DNA of 21,895 nucleotides, taken from an uncultured bacterium. Its GTDB lineage: Bacteria; Bacillota; Clostridia; Oscillospirales; Acutalibacteraceae. Below are positions 1 through 7,137 of this stretch, piece by piece. Numbering within the stretch: position 1 is the stretch's first letter; every line of letters starts with the position of its first letter. The notes beneath the pieces were generated by a model. The model saw only the letters and a program-made list of their open reading frames with translations. It searched no databases and was not told where the DNA came from. The translations under genes and the position numbers were made by a program. The stretch lies in NCBI GenBank assembly GCA_934875675.1, contig CAKXIK010000041.1, positions 339 to 22,233 on the forward strand, given 5' to 3'.

Positions 1-87
1 ATCCATAATTGTGCTAAATTTGTTTTATGTTGAAAAGGCATTCTTTTAATCGGGTAAAAACAAATGATTTTGTTTTAAAAAAAACTA

Positions 88-121
88 TTGACTTTGTATA
101 AATGCGGTGGTATTCTATAAT
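88..121 (+). promoter_or_regulatory. Candidate promoter of the LacI-type regulator
   Basis: Two overlapping sigma-A readings exist. TTGTAT at 94-99 with a 16-nt spacer gives TATAAT at 116-121, and TTGACT at 88-93 with a 17-nt spacer gives TATTCT at 111-116. Either would start transcription near 127-132, within or beside the first AAAACGTTTT palindrome (130-139), which is a classic repressor position. The region further upstream (1-87) holds no gene I can support, only an AT-rich 8-bp inverted repeat (57-64 with 69-76). Confidence 0.6.
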
Positions 122-127
122 CACAAA

Positions 128-141
128 CAAAAACGTTTTCG
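128..141. promoter_or_regulatory. LacI-family operator-like palindrome, site 1
   Basis: The core AAAACGTTTT (130-139) is a perfect palindrome centred on CG, the usual shape of LacI-family operators. It lies just after the -10 box of the regulator's promoter, so bound repressor would block initiation and give autoregulation. It lacks the TG...CA ends of a typical CcpA cre site, so I favour the local regulator as its ligand. That assignment is inference. Confidence 0.6.
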
Positions 142-206
142 GAGATTGAATTTCTGATTTTTTAAGGTTACATGCAAAAGCGAAAAGAATTCAAATTTTA
201 AACAAA

Positions 207-224
207 TCTAAAAACGTTATTAGA
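207..224. promoter_or_regulatory. LacI-family operator-like palindrome, site 2
   Basis: The 18-bp element TCTAAAAACGTTATTAGA is an imperfect palindrome around the same CG centre. It sits 81 bp (centre to centre) downstream of site 1, in the untranslated leader of the regulator gene. It could act as an auxiliary operator or transcription roadblock. Confidence 0.5.
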
Positions 225-250
225 TTCTGACATAAGGGAGCATTGCAACG

Positions 251-1282
251 ATGACACCAACAATTAGAGATGTTGCAAAGCTGGCAGGTGTAGCAAATGG
301 TACGGTATCAAGAGCTTTTAATGGCTACGCAGATATTAGTCCGGAAACAAAGCTCAAAATTTTCGCTGCAGCTAAAGAGCTTGGGTATACACCGAATGTA
401 ATCGCAAGAAGTTTATCTTCTAAGAATTCCACCAGCATAGGATTAATCGTGTCTGGCTTGTTGGAAGGCGATAAGCGAGATAATCAAATTTATCGTGTTT
501 TGCAAGGGGTTTTTCAATATTCCATGTCGCATGGAATTGAAGTTTCTGTCTATGCAACCGATTCAAAAAATCAGCAAAGCAAATCTTATGCAACTTTTTG
601 CACAGAACATAATATTGCAGGAGCAATTTTGAGCGGTATTACATTGAATGATCCATATTTTCATGAATTGGTGGATTCAGAGTTTCCCTGTGTTGTAATT
701 GACACATTTATCGATAGTAAGAACTACGGCTGTGTTTCCATTGACAATTTTGAAGCGAGCAAAGAGGTTGTTCAATATCTTTGGAAAAACAATCATCGCA
801 AAATCATGATTATCGGTGGAAAAAAGAATGCACAGGTCTCATTGGAACGTATTGCCGGAGCATACGAGGCTTTCCAGGAATTTGGAGTTACTTTAGAACG
901 CGATTCCGTCATGGATTGTGATTTTAGCGAAGAGATCGCCTATGCAAAGACGATGCAATATCTTGTCGAAAAGGGTAAAAGTGAGTGTACTGCCTTCATG
1001 TGTTTCAGTGATATTATGGCATTAGGCGTTTGCCGCGCAATCCGCGAATGCGGTTATTCGGTGCCGGACGATTTTTCGGTAACAGGTTTTGATGGTCTTG
1101 CGCTGACAGCATATACGCATCCCCCGATTACAACGATTGAACAGGATATGTCGAAAATCGGCTATGAATCGGCTGCCTTGCTGCAGAAACTGATGAAACA
1201 TAATTGCAAAACAAGACGCATCTATGTTCCATACTGCTTTTTGCAGAGGGAAAGTGTACGCACACTGGCTGGTACACAGTGA
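251..1282 (+). CDS. LacI/GalR-family transcriptional regulator
   Basis: This 343-aa protein has the standard LacI layout. The N-terminal helix-turn-helix spans about residues 4-23 (TIRDVAKLAGVANGTVSRAF), followed by the hinge region and a periplasmic-binding-protein-like effector domain from about residue 60 to the end. It very probably represses the adjacent sugar importer and enzyme genes until a sugar ligand binds. The ATG at 251 is preceded by AAGGGAG (234-240) at good spacing. Two CG-centred palindromes lie between its promoter and its start and two more lie between it and the importer, which suggests control of itself and of the operon. The inducer cannot be read from the sequence, but it is probably the transported oligosaccharide or a breakdown product. 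Confidence 0.93.
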   Translation: MTPTIRDVAKLAGVANGTVSRAFNGYADISPETKLKIFAAAKELGYTPNVIARSLSSKNSTSIGLIVSGLLEGDKRDNQIYRVLQGVFQYSMSHGIEVSVYATDSKNQQSKSYATFCTEHNIAGAILSGITLNDPYFHELVDSEFPCVVIDTFIDSKNYGCVSIDNFEASKEVVQYLWKNNHRKIMIIGGKKNAQVSLERIAGAYEAFQEFGVTLERDSVMDCDFSEEIAYAKTMQYLVEKGKSECTAFMCFSDIMALGVCRAIRECGYSVPDDFSVTGFDGLALTAYTHPPITTIEQDMSKIGYESAALLQKLMKHNCKTRRIYVPYCFLQRESVRTLAGTQ

Positions 1283-1296
1283 AATCAAGAAAGAAT

Positions 1297-1322
1297 TACG
1301 GCAGAAGATGCCGTATCTTTTT
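1297..1322 (+). terminator. Rho-independent terminator after the regulator gene
   Basis: TACGGCA (1297-1303) and TGCCGTA (1309-1315) form a 7-bp stem with a 5-nt loop, followed by TCTTTTT. It begins 14 nt after the regulator stop codon and separates the regulator transcript from the importer transcript. Confidence 0.75.
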
Positions 1323-1329
1323 GAGAACC

Positions 1330-1345
1330 ACAAAAACGTTTTTGT
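1330..1345. promoter_or_regulatory. LacI-family operator-like palindrome, site 3
   Basis: ACAAAAACGTTTTTGT is a perfect 16-bp palindrome, the best of the four related sites in this locus. It lies about 20 bp upstream of the candidate -35 box of the importer operon and 113 bp (centre to centre) from site 4. The two sites bracket the promoter, as expected for repression by DNA looping. Confidence 0.65.
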
Positions 1346-1364
1346 TAAAATTTTCAAATTAATT

Positions 1365-1393
1365 TTGTAGATAATATTTAATGTTTTTATAAA
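1365..1393 (+). promoter_or_regulatory. Candidate promoter of the sugar importer operon
   Basis: TTGTAG (1365-1370) and TATAAA (1388-1393) are separated by 17 nt, giving a start near 1400. The -35 box is a weak match, but the promoter lies neatly between operator-like sites 3 and 4. It would leave a leader of about 175 nt before the lipoprotein gene. Other AT-rich -10-like sequences nearby, such as GATAAT at 1370-1375, keep this assignment tentative. Confidence 0.4.
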
Positions 1394-1443
1394 GAGGTTT
1401 AGATGCTCCATGGGACAATTGTGAGATCCCACTCTTATCTTGC

Positions 1444-1457
1444 CAAAAACGTTTTCG
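1444..1457. promoter_or_regulatory. LacI-family operator-like palindrome, site 4
   Basis: CAAAAACGTTTTCG repeats the AAAACGTTTT core of site 1 with identical flanking bases. It sits in the transcribed leader, about 118 nt before the lipoprotein start codon. Confidence 0.6.
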
Positions 1458-1574
1458 TAGTTGTGTTCTTATGAATGGCCAATTTTGGGTAAACTAAAAA
1501 GGCTTTATTTTGAGAGGACAATAAAGAAAATGCTTTGGAAATATATATTAAATTACAAATCAGGAGGACAAAAC

Positions 1575-2867
1575 ATGAAAAAGAGAATTTTAAGTCTCGT
1601 GCTGGCAGCATTCATGGCAACTGCTATTTTTGCGGGATGCAACCAGAACTCCACCAGCAGTGGAACGGATTCAACGGCTGAATCTACCGGTTCTGTTGCA
1701 AAAGGCGAAAAAACCGTAATCACTGTTACCAAATGGGGCGAATTGAGTGAGAACGATGTTGAACAAACGCTGATTAACGAGTTCAACAAAACCAATGACA
1801 AAAATATCGAAGTTAAGCTTGATGTGGTTCCAGGCGATGGTTATGGAGATCGCTTGACTACTTCTTTCTCCTCTGGCGAGGGATATGATATCTTCCTCTC
1901 GGGTGAAGGTGACTTTTACAAGTGGGTTGACAAATCTCTTTCGGCTTCTTTGAATGACGTGATTGCAGCTGACAAGGAATGGAAAAATCCGATGGATGAG
2001 TCCATTTACAATATGGGCAAAATTAACGGAGAGCAACATTATATTGTCAAGGATTACAACCCGATTTGCCTGTGGTACAACAAAGACCTCTTTGACGCAA
2101 AGGGTGTTTCTTATCCCACCGATAATTGGACCTGGGATGATTTGTTTGCAGCTGCTGAAAAAATTGCAGATCCGGCAAATGGTGTGTTCGGTTTCAATTC
2201 ACAGAAGTGGGAGTATGCTTCTTTGACATACCTTGAGTCTGTTGGCGCTCCGATTACAGATGAGAGCGGAAAATACGAAGACTATCTCAACAGCGATGCG
2301 GTTGTGGCTGCTCTGGATAAATACTTTGGTCTGATCGATCAGAAAATTTCTCCTGCTGCCTCTGATCTTGATACCTTTGGCGATGCTGGCGCAATGATGG
2401 TTCAGGGCAAACTGGCAATGAATATCAATGGCGGCTGGGCTCTTTCCAGCTTCAAGGACGCTGGAATTAATTATGGAACAGCACTGGTTCCCGGCACCCA
2501 CGCTTCCTATCTTTGCGCATCCGGTTATTCCATTGGTACTCGCTGCAAAAACAAAGAAGCTGCCTGGGAAGTGCTGAAGCTCCTCACCGGCGAGGAAGCA
2601 ACCAAACTTCGTGTAGAAAATGAAGCTTGCCTGCCGACCATCAGCACAGAACTCGAAAGCCTGAAAGGTACGATCGGAGAAAACAATCAGGCGCTGCTTA
2701 ACCAGATTGACTATTCGGTTCAGCCGCTCGGACTGCGTTTTGCTGCAGGTAATACGATTGTTGCCAAGTATGGCGAAGCTCTGGAACGCATCATCTATAA
2801 AGACGGTACTACAAAAGACGTGTTGAATGAGGCTATCACCGAAATCAACAGTGCACTTGTCGAGTAA
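1575..2867 (+). CDS. ABC sugar importer, extracellular substrate-binding lipoprotein
   Basis: This 430-aa protein captures a sugar outside the membrane and delivers it to the permease pair encoded downstream. The start at 1575 is chosen because an excellent AGGAGG lies at 1562-1567 and the protein then opens with a classic lipoprotein signal: KKR, a hydrophobic stretch, then the lipobox IFAGC with lipidation at Cys22. A longer in-frame reading from 1461 has no such signal at its start. After a Ser/Thr-rich linker (about residues 23-45) comes a family 1 extracellular solute-binding fold (MalE/MsmE type), with the typical TWDDLFAAAEKIADP and GKLAMNINGGWAL regions. It is followed by a terminator-like hairpin (2919-2959), which would let this gene be made in excess over the permeases. 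The ligand is unknown, but the enzymes downstream suggest an alpha-linked gluco- or galacto-oligosaccharide. Confidence 0.93.
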   Translation: MKKRILSLVLAAFMATAIFAGCNQNSTSSGTDSTAESTGSVAKGEKTVITVTKWGELSENDVEQTLINEFNKTNDKNIEVKLDVVPGDGYGDRLTTSFSSGEGYDIFLSGEGDFYKWVDKSLSASLNDVIAADKEWKNPMDESIYNMGKINGEQHYIVKDYNPICLWYNKDLFDAKGVSYPTDNWTWDDLFAAAEKIADPANGVFGFNSQKWEYASLTYLESVGAPITDESGKYEDYLNSDAVVAALDKYFGLIDQKISPAASDLDTFGDAGAMMVQGKLAMNINGGWALSSFKDAGINYGTALVPGTHASYLCASGYSIGTRCKNKEAAWEVLKLLTGEEATKLRVENEACLPTISTELESLKGTIGENNQALLNQIDYSVQPLGLRFAAGNTIVAKYGEALERIIYKDGTTKDVLNEAITEINSALVE

Positions 2868-2918
2868 TCTTCTAATTCACAAAATCCATGATATCCCTCA
2901 GAAAATAGCACAGCTTTG

Positions 2919-2959
2919 GGGCGATGGGCAAAGAAATCTTCGCTCATCGCCCTTTTTTT
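2919..2959 (+). terminator. Terminator-like hairpin between binding protein and permeases
   Basis: GGGCGATG (2919-2926) pairs with CATCGCCC (2945-2952) and is followed at once by seven T residues (2953-2959). It lies between the lipoprotein gene and the first permease, with no obvious new promoter after it. It probably acts as a leaky terminator or 3'-end stabiliser that raises the ratio of binding protein to permease, a known arrangement in ABC importer operons. Confidence 0.75.
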
Positions 2960-3049
2960 CGTATAAGTTCCAATTGAATTTTTGATATTTTAACTTGATT
3001 TGAAAAGAATGATCTTTCAAGCAGCTGAATTGAAAGGTGTGGTGATACA

Positions 3050-3964
3050 ATGAGAACTAAAATGAAAGTTTCTGGCGCTGCCCGGCATGAGAATCGCCAA
3101 GGATATGCATTTGTCATGCCGTGGATTCTTGGTTTTTTTATTTTTACCCTCATCCCGATGATCTTTTCTGCAATTCTTTCTCTTTGTAACTGGGATATTG
3201 TAACCGGTCTGGAGACGATTGAATTTGTTGGTTTCAAAAACTTTGCAAAATTATTTGCTGATCCAAAGTTTAAGAAATCTCTTGAAGTTACGTTTAAGTT
3301 TTGTCTGATTTCAATTCCTTTTTATCAAATTACTGCATTGGTTACCGCGTTGTTATTGAATACCCGGATTCGTTTTATGAAAGCGTTTCGTTTAATTTAT
3401 TTTTTGCCGTCTATTATTCCGGTTATTGCGAGTTCGATGATTTGGGCACAGATTTTTGGTGAAAGCGGAATTCTCAATCAGGCACTTGGCCTTTTCGGAG
3501 TGAAAGGTCCCGCTTGGCTGAACAATACCAGTACTGCGCTTTATGCATTGATTATCATGGGGGTATGGGGAATCGGAAACACCATGATTATTTATCTTTC
3601 CGGGCTGCAAAGCGTTGGGCAGGAAATTTATGAAGCGGCAGAAATTGATGGTGCCAAGACCTTTGCACGATTTTTTAAGATAACATAGCCTATGATTTCA
3701 CCAACGATTTTCTTTAATATGGTTATGGCAATTATCGGTTCGTTTCAGTATTTCACACAAGCGTATGTCATGACAGAAGGCGGACCGCTCAATTCGACAC
3801 TGTTCTACAATCTGTACTTGTATATCAAGGCATATAAAGATTATGAAATGGGATACGCTTCGGCAATGGCTTGGGTTATGTTTGCAATTATTCTGGTCTT
3901 TACGCTGGTGATTGTAAAAAGCTCCAGTGCTTGGGTGTATTACCAGAATGACGATAAACTTTAA
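3050..3964 (+). pseudogene. ABC sugar permease (MalF/MsmF type) interrupted by an in-frame TAG
   Basis: Read through, this is a 304-codon inner-membrane permease of the binding-protein-dependent sugar importer type, with about six hydrophobic segments and the cytoplasmic EAA loop (EAAEIDGAKTFARFF, about residues 195-209) that docks the ATPase. Codon 213 (3686-3688) is TAG. The reading frame is otherwise continuous and restarts as PMISPTIFFN. The family motif at this point normally reads I-T-L-P, so a single change of TTG (Leu) to TAG explains it. The upstream part is 212 aa and would lack the last transmembrane segments. The downstream ATG at 3692 has no ribosome site. Explanations are a recent nonsense mutation, a sequencing error, or UAG suppression. 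The start at 3050 has AAAGGTG upstream. The partner permease and all other operon genes are intact. Confidence 0.85.
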
Positions 3965-3984
3965 TAGGGAAGGATGGGATTCCA

Positions 3985-4866
3985 ATGGCTGAAAATGTTA
4001 TAAAGCCTTCAAAAAAGAGAAAAACCTATGAAGACAGGAAAGACCGCCTGACCTTTGGTCGCGTTTTTGTAATGTGCATTTTGTTTCTTGGTGCAATTAT
4101 TGTGTTGATTCCACTGGTATGGACCATTTGTATGTCACTCAAACCGGACGGCGAAATGTATAACGGTTTATTTTTCCCGCAAAGTCCCGATATTTCCAAT
4201 TATGCAAAAGCATTGACTTCAATTGATTTCTTTCGGTATTTAGGAAATACGCTAATTATTGTAATTCCGAATGTGATTGGTACCACAATGACTTCGGCAC
4301 TGGTTGCTTATGGATTCTCTCGATTTAATTTTAAAGGAAAGCGTATTTGGTTTTTGATTTTACTTTCCACCATGATGCTTCCGGGGCAGATTACCATGAT
4401 TCCTCAGTTTCTCATGTTCCGTGCATTTGGTTGGGTGAATACGCCGTTGCCGCTGATTATACCCGCATTTTTTGGCGGCGGTGCATTTAACATCTTTTTA
4501 ATCCGTCAGTTTATGGGCGGAATCCCCAAGGATTTTGATGAAGCAGCCAAGATTGACGGTGCAAGTTCTTGGAGAACATTCTCGCATATCATCATGCCAA
4601 TGTGTAAACCGGCAATTACTGCGGTTGGAATCTTTACCTTTATGGGGTGCTGGAACGATTTTCAGGGACCGCTGATTTATTTGACCAGCAGCACCAAGTT
4701 TACGCTTTCGATCGGTCTTTCATTTTTCAAGGGAATGTATACAAGTCATTGGAATCTATTGATGGCGGCCACTGTAATGGTGATGTTGCCCATTCTTGTT
4801 TTGTTCTTTATTGCACAGGATTATATTATTGACGGCATTTCTATTTCCTCTGGTACAAAGGGTTAA
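3985..4866 (+). CDS. ABC sugar permease (MalG/MsmG type)
   Basis: This 293-aa membrane protein is the second channel subunit of the importer. It shows an N-terminal transmembrane helix after a basic cytoplasmic tail (residues 1-22), further hydrophobic helices, and the EAA loop EAAKIDGASSWRTFSHIIMP (about residues 185-204), where the ATPase binds. Here the I-x-x-P end of the loop is intact, unlike in the partner permease. AGGGAAGG at about 3966-3973 serves the ATG at 3985, and the gene starts 20 nt after the first permease ends. No ATP-binding subunit follows, so the importer presumably uses a shared MsmK/MalK-type ATPase encoded elsewhere. Confidence 0.94.
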   Translation: MAENVIKPSKKRKTYEDRKDRLTFGRVFVMCILFLGAIIVLIPLVWTICMSLKPDGEMYNGLFFPQSPDISNYAKALTSIDFFRYLGNTLIIVIPNVIGTTMTSALVAYGFSRFNFKGKRIWFLILLSTMMLPGQITMIPQFLMFRAFGWVNTPLPLIIPAFFGGGAFNIFLIRQFMGGIPKDFDEAAKIDGASSWRTFSHIIMPMCKPAITAVGIFTFMGCWNDFQGPLIYLTSSTKFTLSIGLSFFKGMYTSHWNLLMAATVMVMLPILVLFFIAQDYIIDGISISSGTKG

Positions 4867-4887
4867 CCCCCTTATCAATCGATCAAA

Positions 4888-4922
4888 TTGTGCTGCATCG
4901 ATTTTGAAAAAATGCAGCACAA
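4888..4922 (+). promoter_or_regulatory. Intercistronic hairpin without a T-tract
   Basis: TTGTGCTGCAT (4888-4898) and ATGCAGCACAA (4912-4922) form a perfect 11-bp stem around a 13-nt loop, between the second permease and the first enzyme gene. No run of T follows, so it is unlikely to be an efficient terminator. An RNA-processing or stability element separating importer and enzyme mRNA levels is more plausible. The ribosome site of the next gene begins 12 nt later. Confidence 0.6.
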
Positions 4923-4950
4923 AGATTCTTCCGAAAGGAACCATAAAATC

Positions 4951-7110
4951 ATGATACAGCAATCAACTAATGCAACCTGCCGCAGATACGTCTGCGCCAG
5001 CGAATTTATCAAGCTGATCGGCTCCTTGGACGGGCGCTTTCCTGATTTCGGACATCATCAGGAACGTGAAATGGGCGGTCTCTGGATGCATCCCATTAAG
5101 CTGTTAGATGGCTTCTGGCTACGTTTTCACGATTTGTCCGCCGATAATGTAAATACATGGATTTCTGCTGATTCTTTTACAAATTATCCGTATGCCAATC
5201 AGATGGAATATTCCGGGGGATTGGGCCATACCAGCTTTACAATCCGACGATTTCAGTATGCGCCGGAGGAAGTTCATGGGCTGATTGTAGAGTACGCCTT
5301 TACAAACCACAGCACTCAAGAGCGGGAAATTGAGTTGGAACTGCTTGTCCGGACAGATCTGCGTCCGGTGTGGTTTTCTGAAGAAATTGGAGTTGTAGAT
5401 GGTACATCCGACCAGATTGAATATCTGGATAAGATTCATGCTTTTCATGCAAAGGACTGCGACCATGAATGGCATACGGTTTTCGGGTGTGATGGTGATC
5501 CGATATCGGTTCGCAGCGGTGACTTTTTCGCCTGTGACATTACCAGCGGAAACGGGGTTTCGGGCAGCATGACATTTCGTCAGGTTGTTCCGGGCGAAGA
5601 TTCCTTTACACTACGATTTTTTGTTTCCGGTTCCTGTCACAGTGTAGAAGATGCGGTTGCAGAATATCAACAGCTGAAGGATTGCGAAACGTGGCTTGCA
5701 AAAAAGCGTGCGCGCTATGAGCAAATTGACAGTCGTTGTATGCTGCAAGCGAAAGATGCACAATTGGAAGAAGTTTTTCGTTGGGTCAAGTATAATACGG
5801 ACTGGCTGATTGTCAACAGTGATGATTACGGAAGAGCTATTGCTGCCGGTATTCCTGAGTATACCTGGTGGTTTGGCTGTGATAGCTTTTACGCTTTACA
5901 GGGGGTGCTGGCACTTGGAGATATTCAACTTTGCCGTGATACCCTGGAACTGATTCTTCATTATTCTGAAAAATACAATGGCAACGGCCGCATAGTTCAT
6001 GAAATTACAACGATCGGTGCATGCTCAAATCCCGGAAACACACAGGAAACTGCACATTTCGTTACGATGGTCTGGAAGTATTACGAATGGACAGGCGATC
6101 GGGCCTTTTTGGAGCGTGCATTCGACTATATGAAAAAGTCAGTTGAATGGCTGCAAACGCAGGATGATGATCATGATTATTTTCCCGGTGGCTATGGAAT
6201 TATTGAAATTGCCGGGCTGAATATGGAGATGATTGATTCTGCGGTATATACCTGTGAAGCATACGATTGCTTTGCAAAAATTTGCAGTCTGCTCGGCAAA
6301 ACTCAGTTGAGCTGTGAATACGGCGAACTGGCATCAAATGCTGCAGAAGCATTTCAAAACGTCTTCTGGAATGAAGAGCAGGGCCTTTATTGTGATGCAG
6401 TAACTTCTTACGATGTTGTGCGTGCAAAATTAGATGCCATTCTGGAAAAAACGCCAAATCATATGAAAGCGGAAGTTTCCGCATATATGAACCGGGTATT
6501 TGAAGAGAAAAAAGACTTGGGTGATCGGGAAAGCGGATGGCTGCTTAATCGTAATTGGGTGATCAATACGCCCATGGAGATTGGGCTTGCGCCAAAGCAA
6601 TGTGCTGACCGAGCACTGAAAACACTTCATACCGACGAATATATCGGTGAATACGGAATGTATCTCAATGCAATGTATCATGATGCAACGATGACGATTT
6701 CCACCGGTGTCATGGCAGTTGCACAGGCACAATACGGCTATGCGGATCGGACACTGGAACTCTTGAAAAAAATGTTTCGAAGCTTTTCGCTTGTGTGCCC
6801 GGGCTCCATGGCTGAGATGTCTCCTGACTACGGTTGTTTTGTTCAGGCATGGACCACATATGCCGTTATGGTTCCGGTAGTACGCCATTTCTTTGGAATT
6901 CAACCGGATGCCGCCAATAACCGTATCATCTTTGCACCATGTATGCCACAAACATACACGCAGCTTTCTCTTGAAAATGTTCCTGTTTTAGACGGAGCAA
7001 TTTCGGTTTTCTATCAACTTGAAAATGGAATCCCTCAGTATCGTGTGCGCAATACTTCTTCCGCTGCAGTTGAAGTTCATTGTGAAGACGCGATCGTAAC
7101 CCTGATTTGA
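4951..7110 (+). CDS. Six-hairpin glycosidase, amylo-alpha-1,6-glucosidase/debranching-like
   Basis: This 719-aa cytoplasmic protein has no signal peptide. It looks like an (alpha/alpha)6-barrel glycosidase with an N-terminal beta-sandwich (about residues 1-240) and a catalytic barrel (about 260-680), related to glycogen-debranching or amylo-alpha-1,6-glucosidase-like proteins. Conserved-looking barrel motifs are WWFGCDSFYAL (Asp311), NPGNTQET (360-367), GYGIIEIAGLNMEMID (415-429) and NRNWVINTPMEIGLAP. Acidic residues in these are candidate catalysts, but I cannot assign the pair with confidence. The ATG at 4951 is preferred because AAAGGAA lies at 4934-4940. Upstream in-frame TTG 4888 and ATG 4912 both fall inside a perfect hairpin. 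With GH65 and GH36 genes directly after it, it probably trims the imported oligosaccharide. The bond it cleaves is unknown. Confidence 0.75.
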   Translation: MIQQSTNATCRRYVCASEFIKLIGSLDGRFPDFGHHQEREMGGLWMHPIKLLDGFWLRFHDLSADNVNTWISADSFTNYPYANQMEYSGGLGHTSFTIRRFQYAPEEVHGLIVEYAFTNHSTQEREIELELLVRTDLRPVWFSEEIGVVDGTSDQIEYLDKIHAFHAKDCDHEWHTVFGCDGDPISVRSGDFFACDITSGNGVSGSMTFRQVVPGEDSFTLRFFVSGSCHSVEDAVAEYQQLKDCETWLAKKRARYEQIDSRCMLQAKDAQLEEVFRWVKYNTDWLIVNSDDYGRAIAAGIPEYTWWFGCDSFYALQGVLALGDIQLCRDTLELILHYSEKYNGNGRIVHEITTIGACSNPGNTQETAHFVTMVWKYYEWTGDRAFLERAFDYMKKSVEWLQTQDDDHDYFPGGYGIIEIAGLNMEMIDSAVYTCEAYDCFAKICSLLGKTQLSCEYGELASNAAEAFQNVFWNEEQGLYCDAVTSYDVVRAKLDAILEKTPNHMKAEVSAYMNRVFEEKKDLGDRESGWLLNRNWVINTPMEIGLAPKQCADRALKTLHTDEYIGEYGMYLNAMYHDATMTISTGVMAVAQAQYGYADRTLELLKKMFRSFSLVCPGSMAEMSPDYGCFVQAWTTYAVMVPVVRHFFGIQPDAANNRIIFAPCMPQTYTQLSLENVPVLDGAISVFYQLENGIPQYRVRNTSSAAVEVHCEDAIVTLI

Positions 7111-7137
7111 TTCTTGAGGAAAGGACCAATTTAAAAT

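Noticed and set aside
128..141. CcpA cre site
   Set aside because: The CG-centred core resembles cre, but the flanking TG...CA expected of cre is missing, and all four copies lie in the regulon of the adjacent LacI-type gene.
1022..1432. 136-codon minus-strand open frame overlapping the regulator gene end
   Set aside because: It runs antisense through the LacI coding region and its terminator, without a ribosome site or recognisable domain.
1461..1574. N-terminal extension of the binding protein from an upstream start
   Set aside because: The added 38 residues precede a perfect lipoprotein signal peptide with its own AGGAGG, so the true start is 1575.
3692..3964. Second permease fragment as an independent gene
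   Set aside because: It is in the same frame as the upstream part, continues the family sequence directly after one TAG, and lacks a ribosome site.
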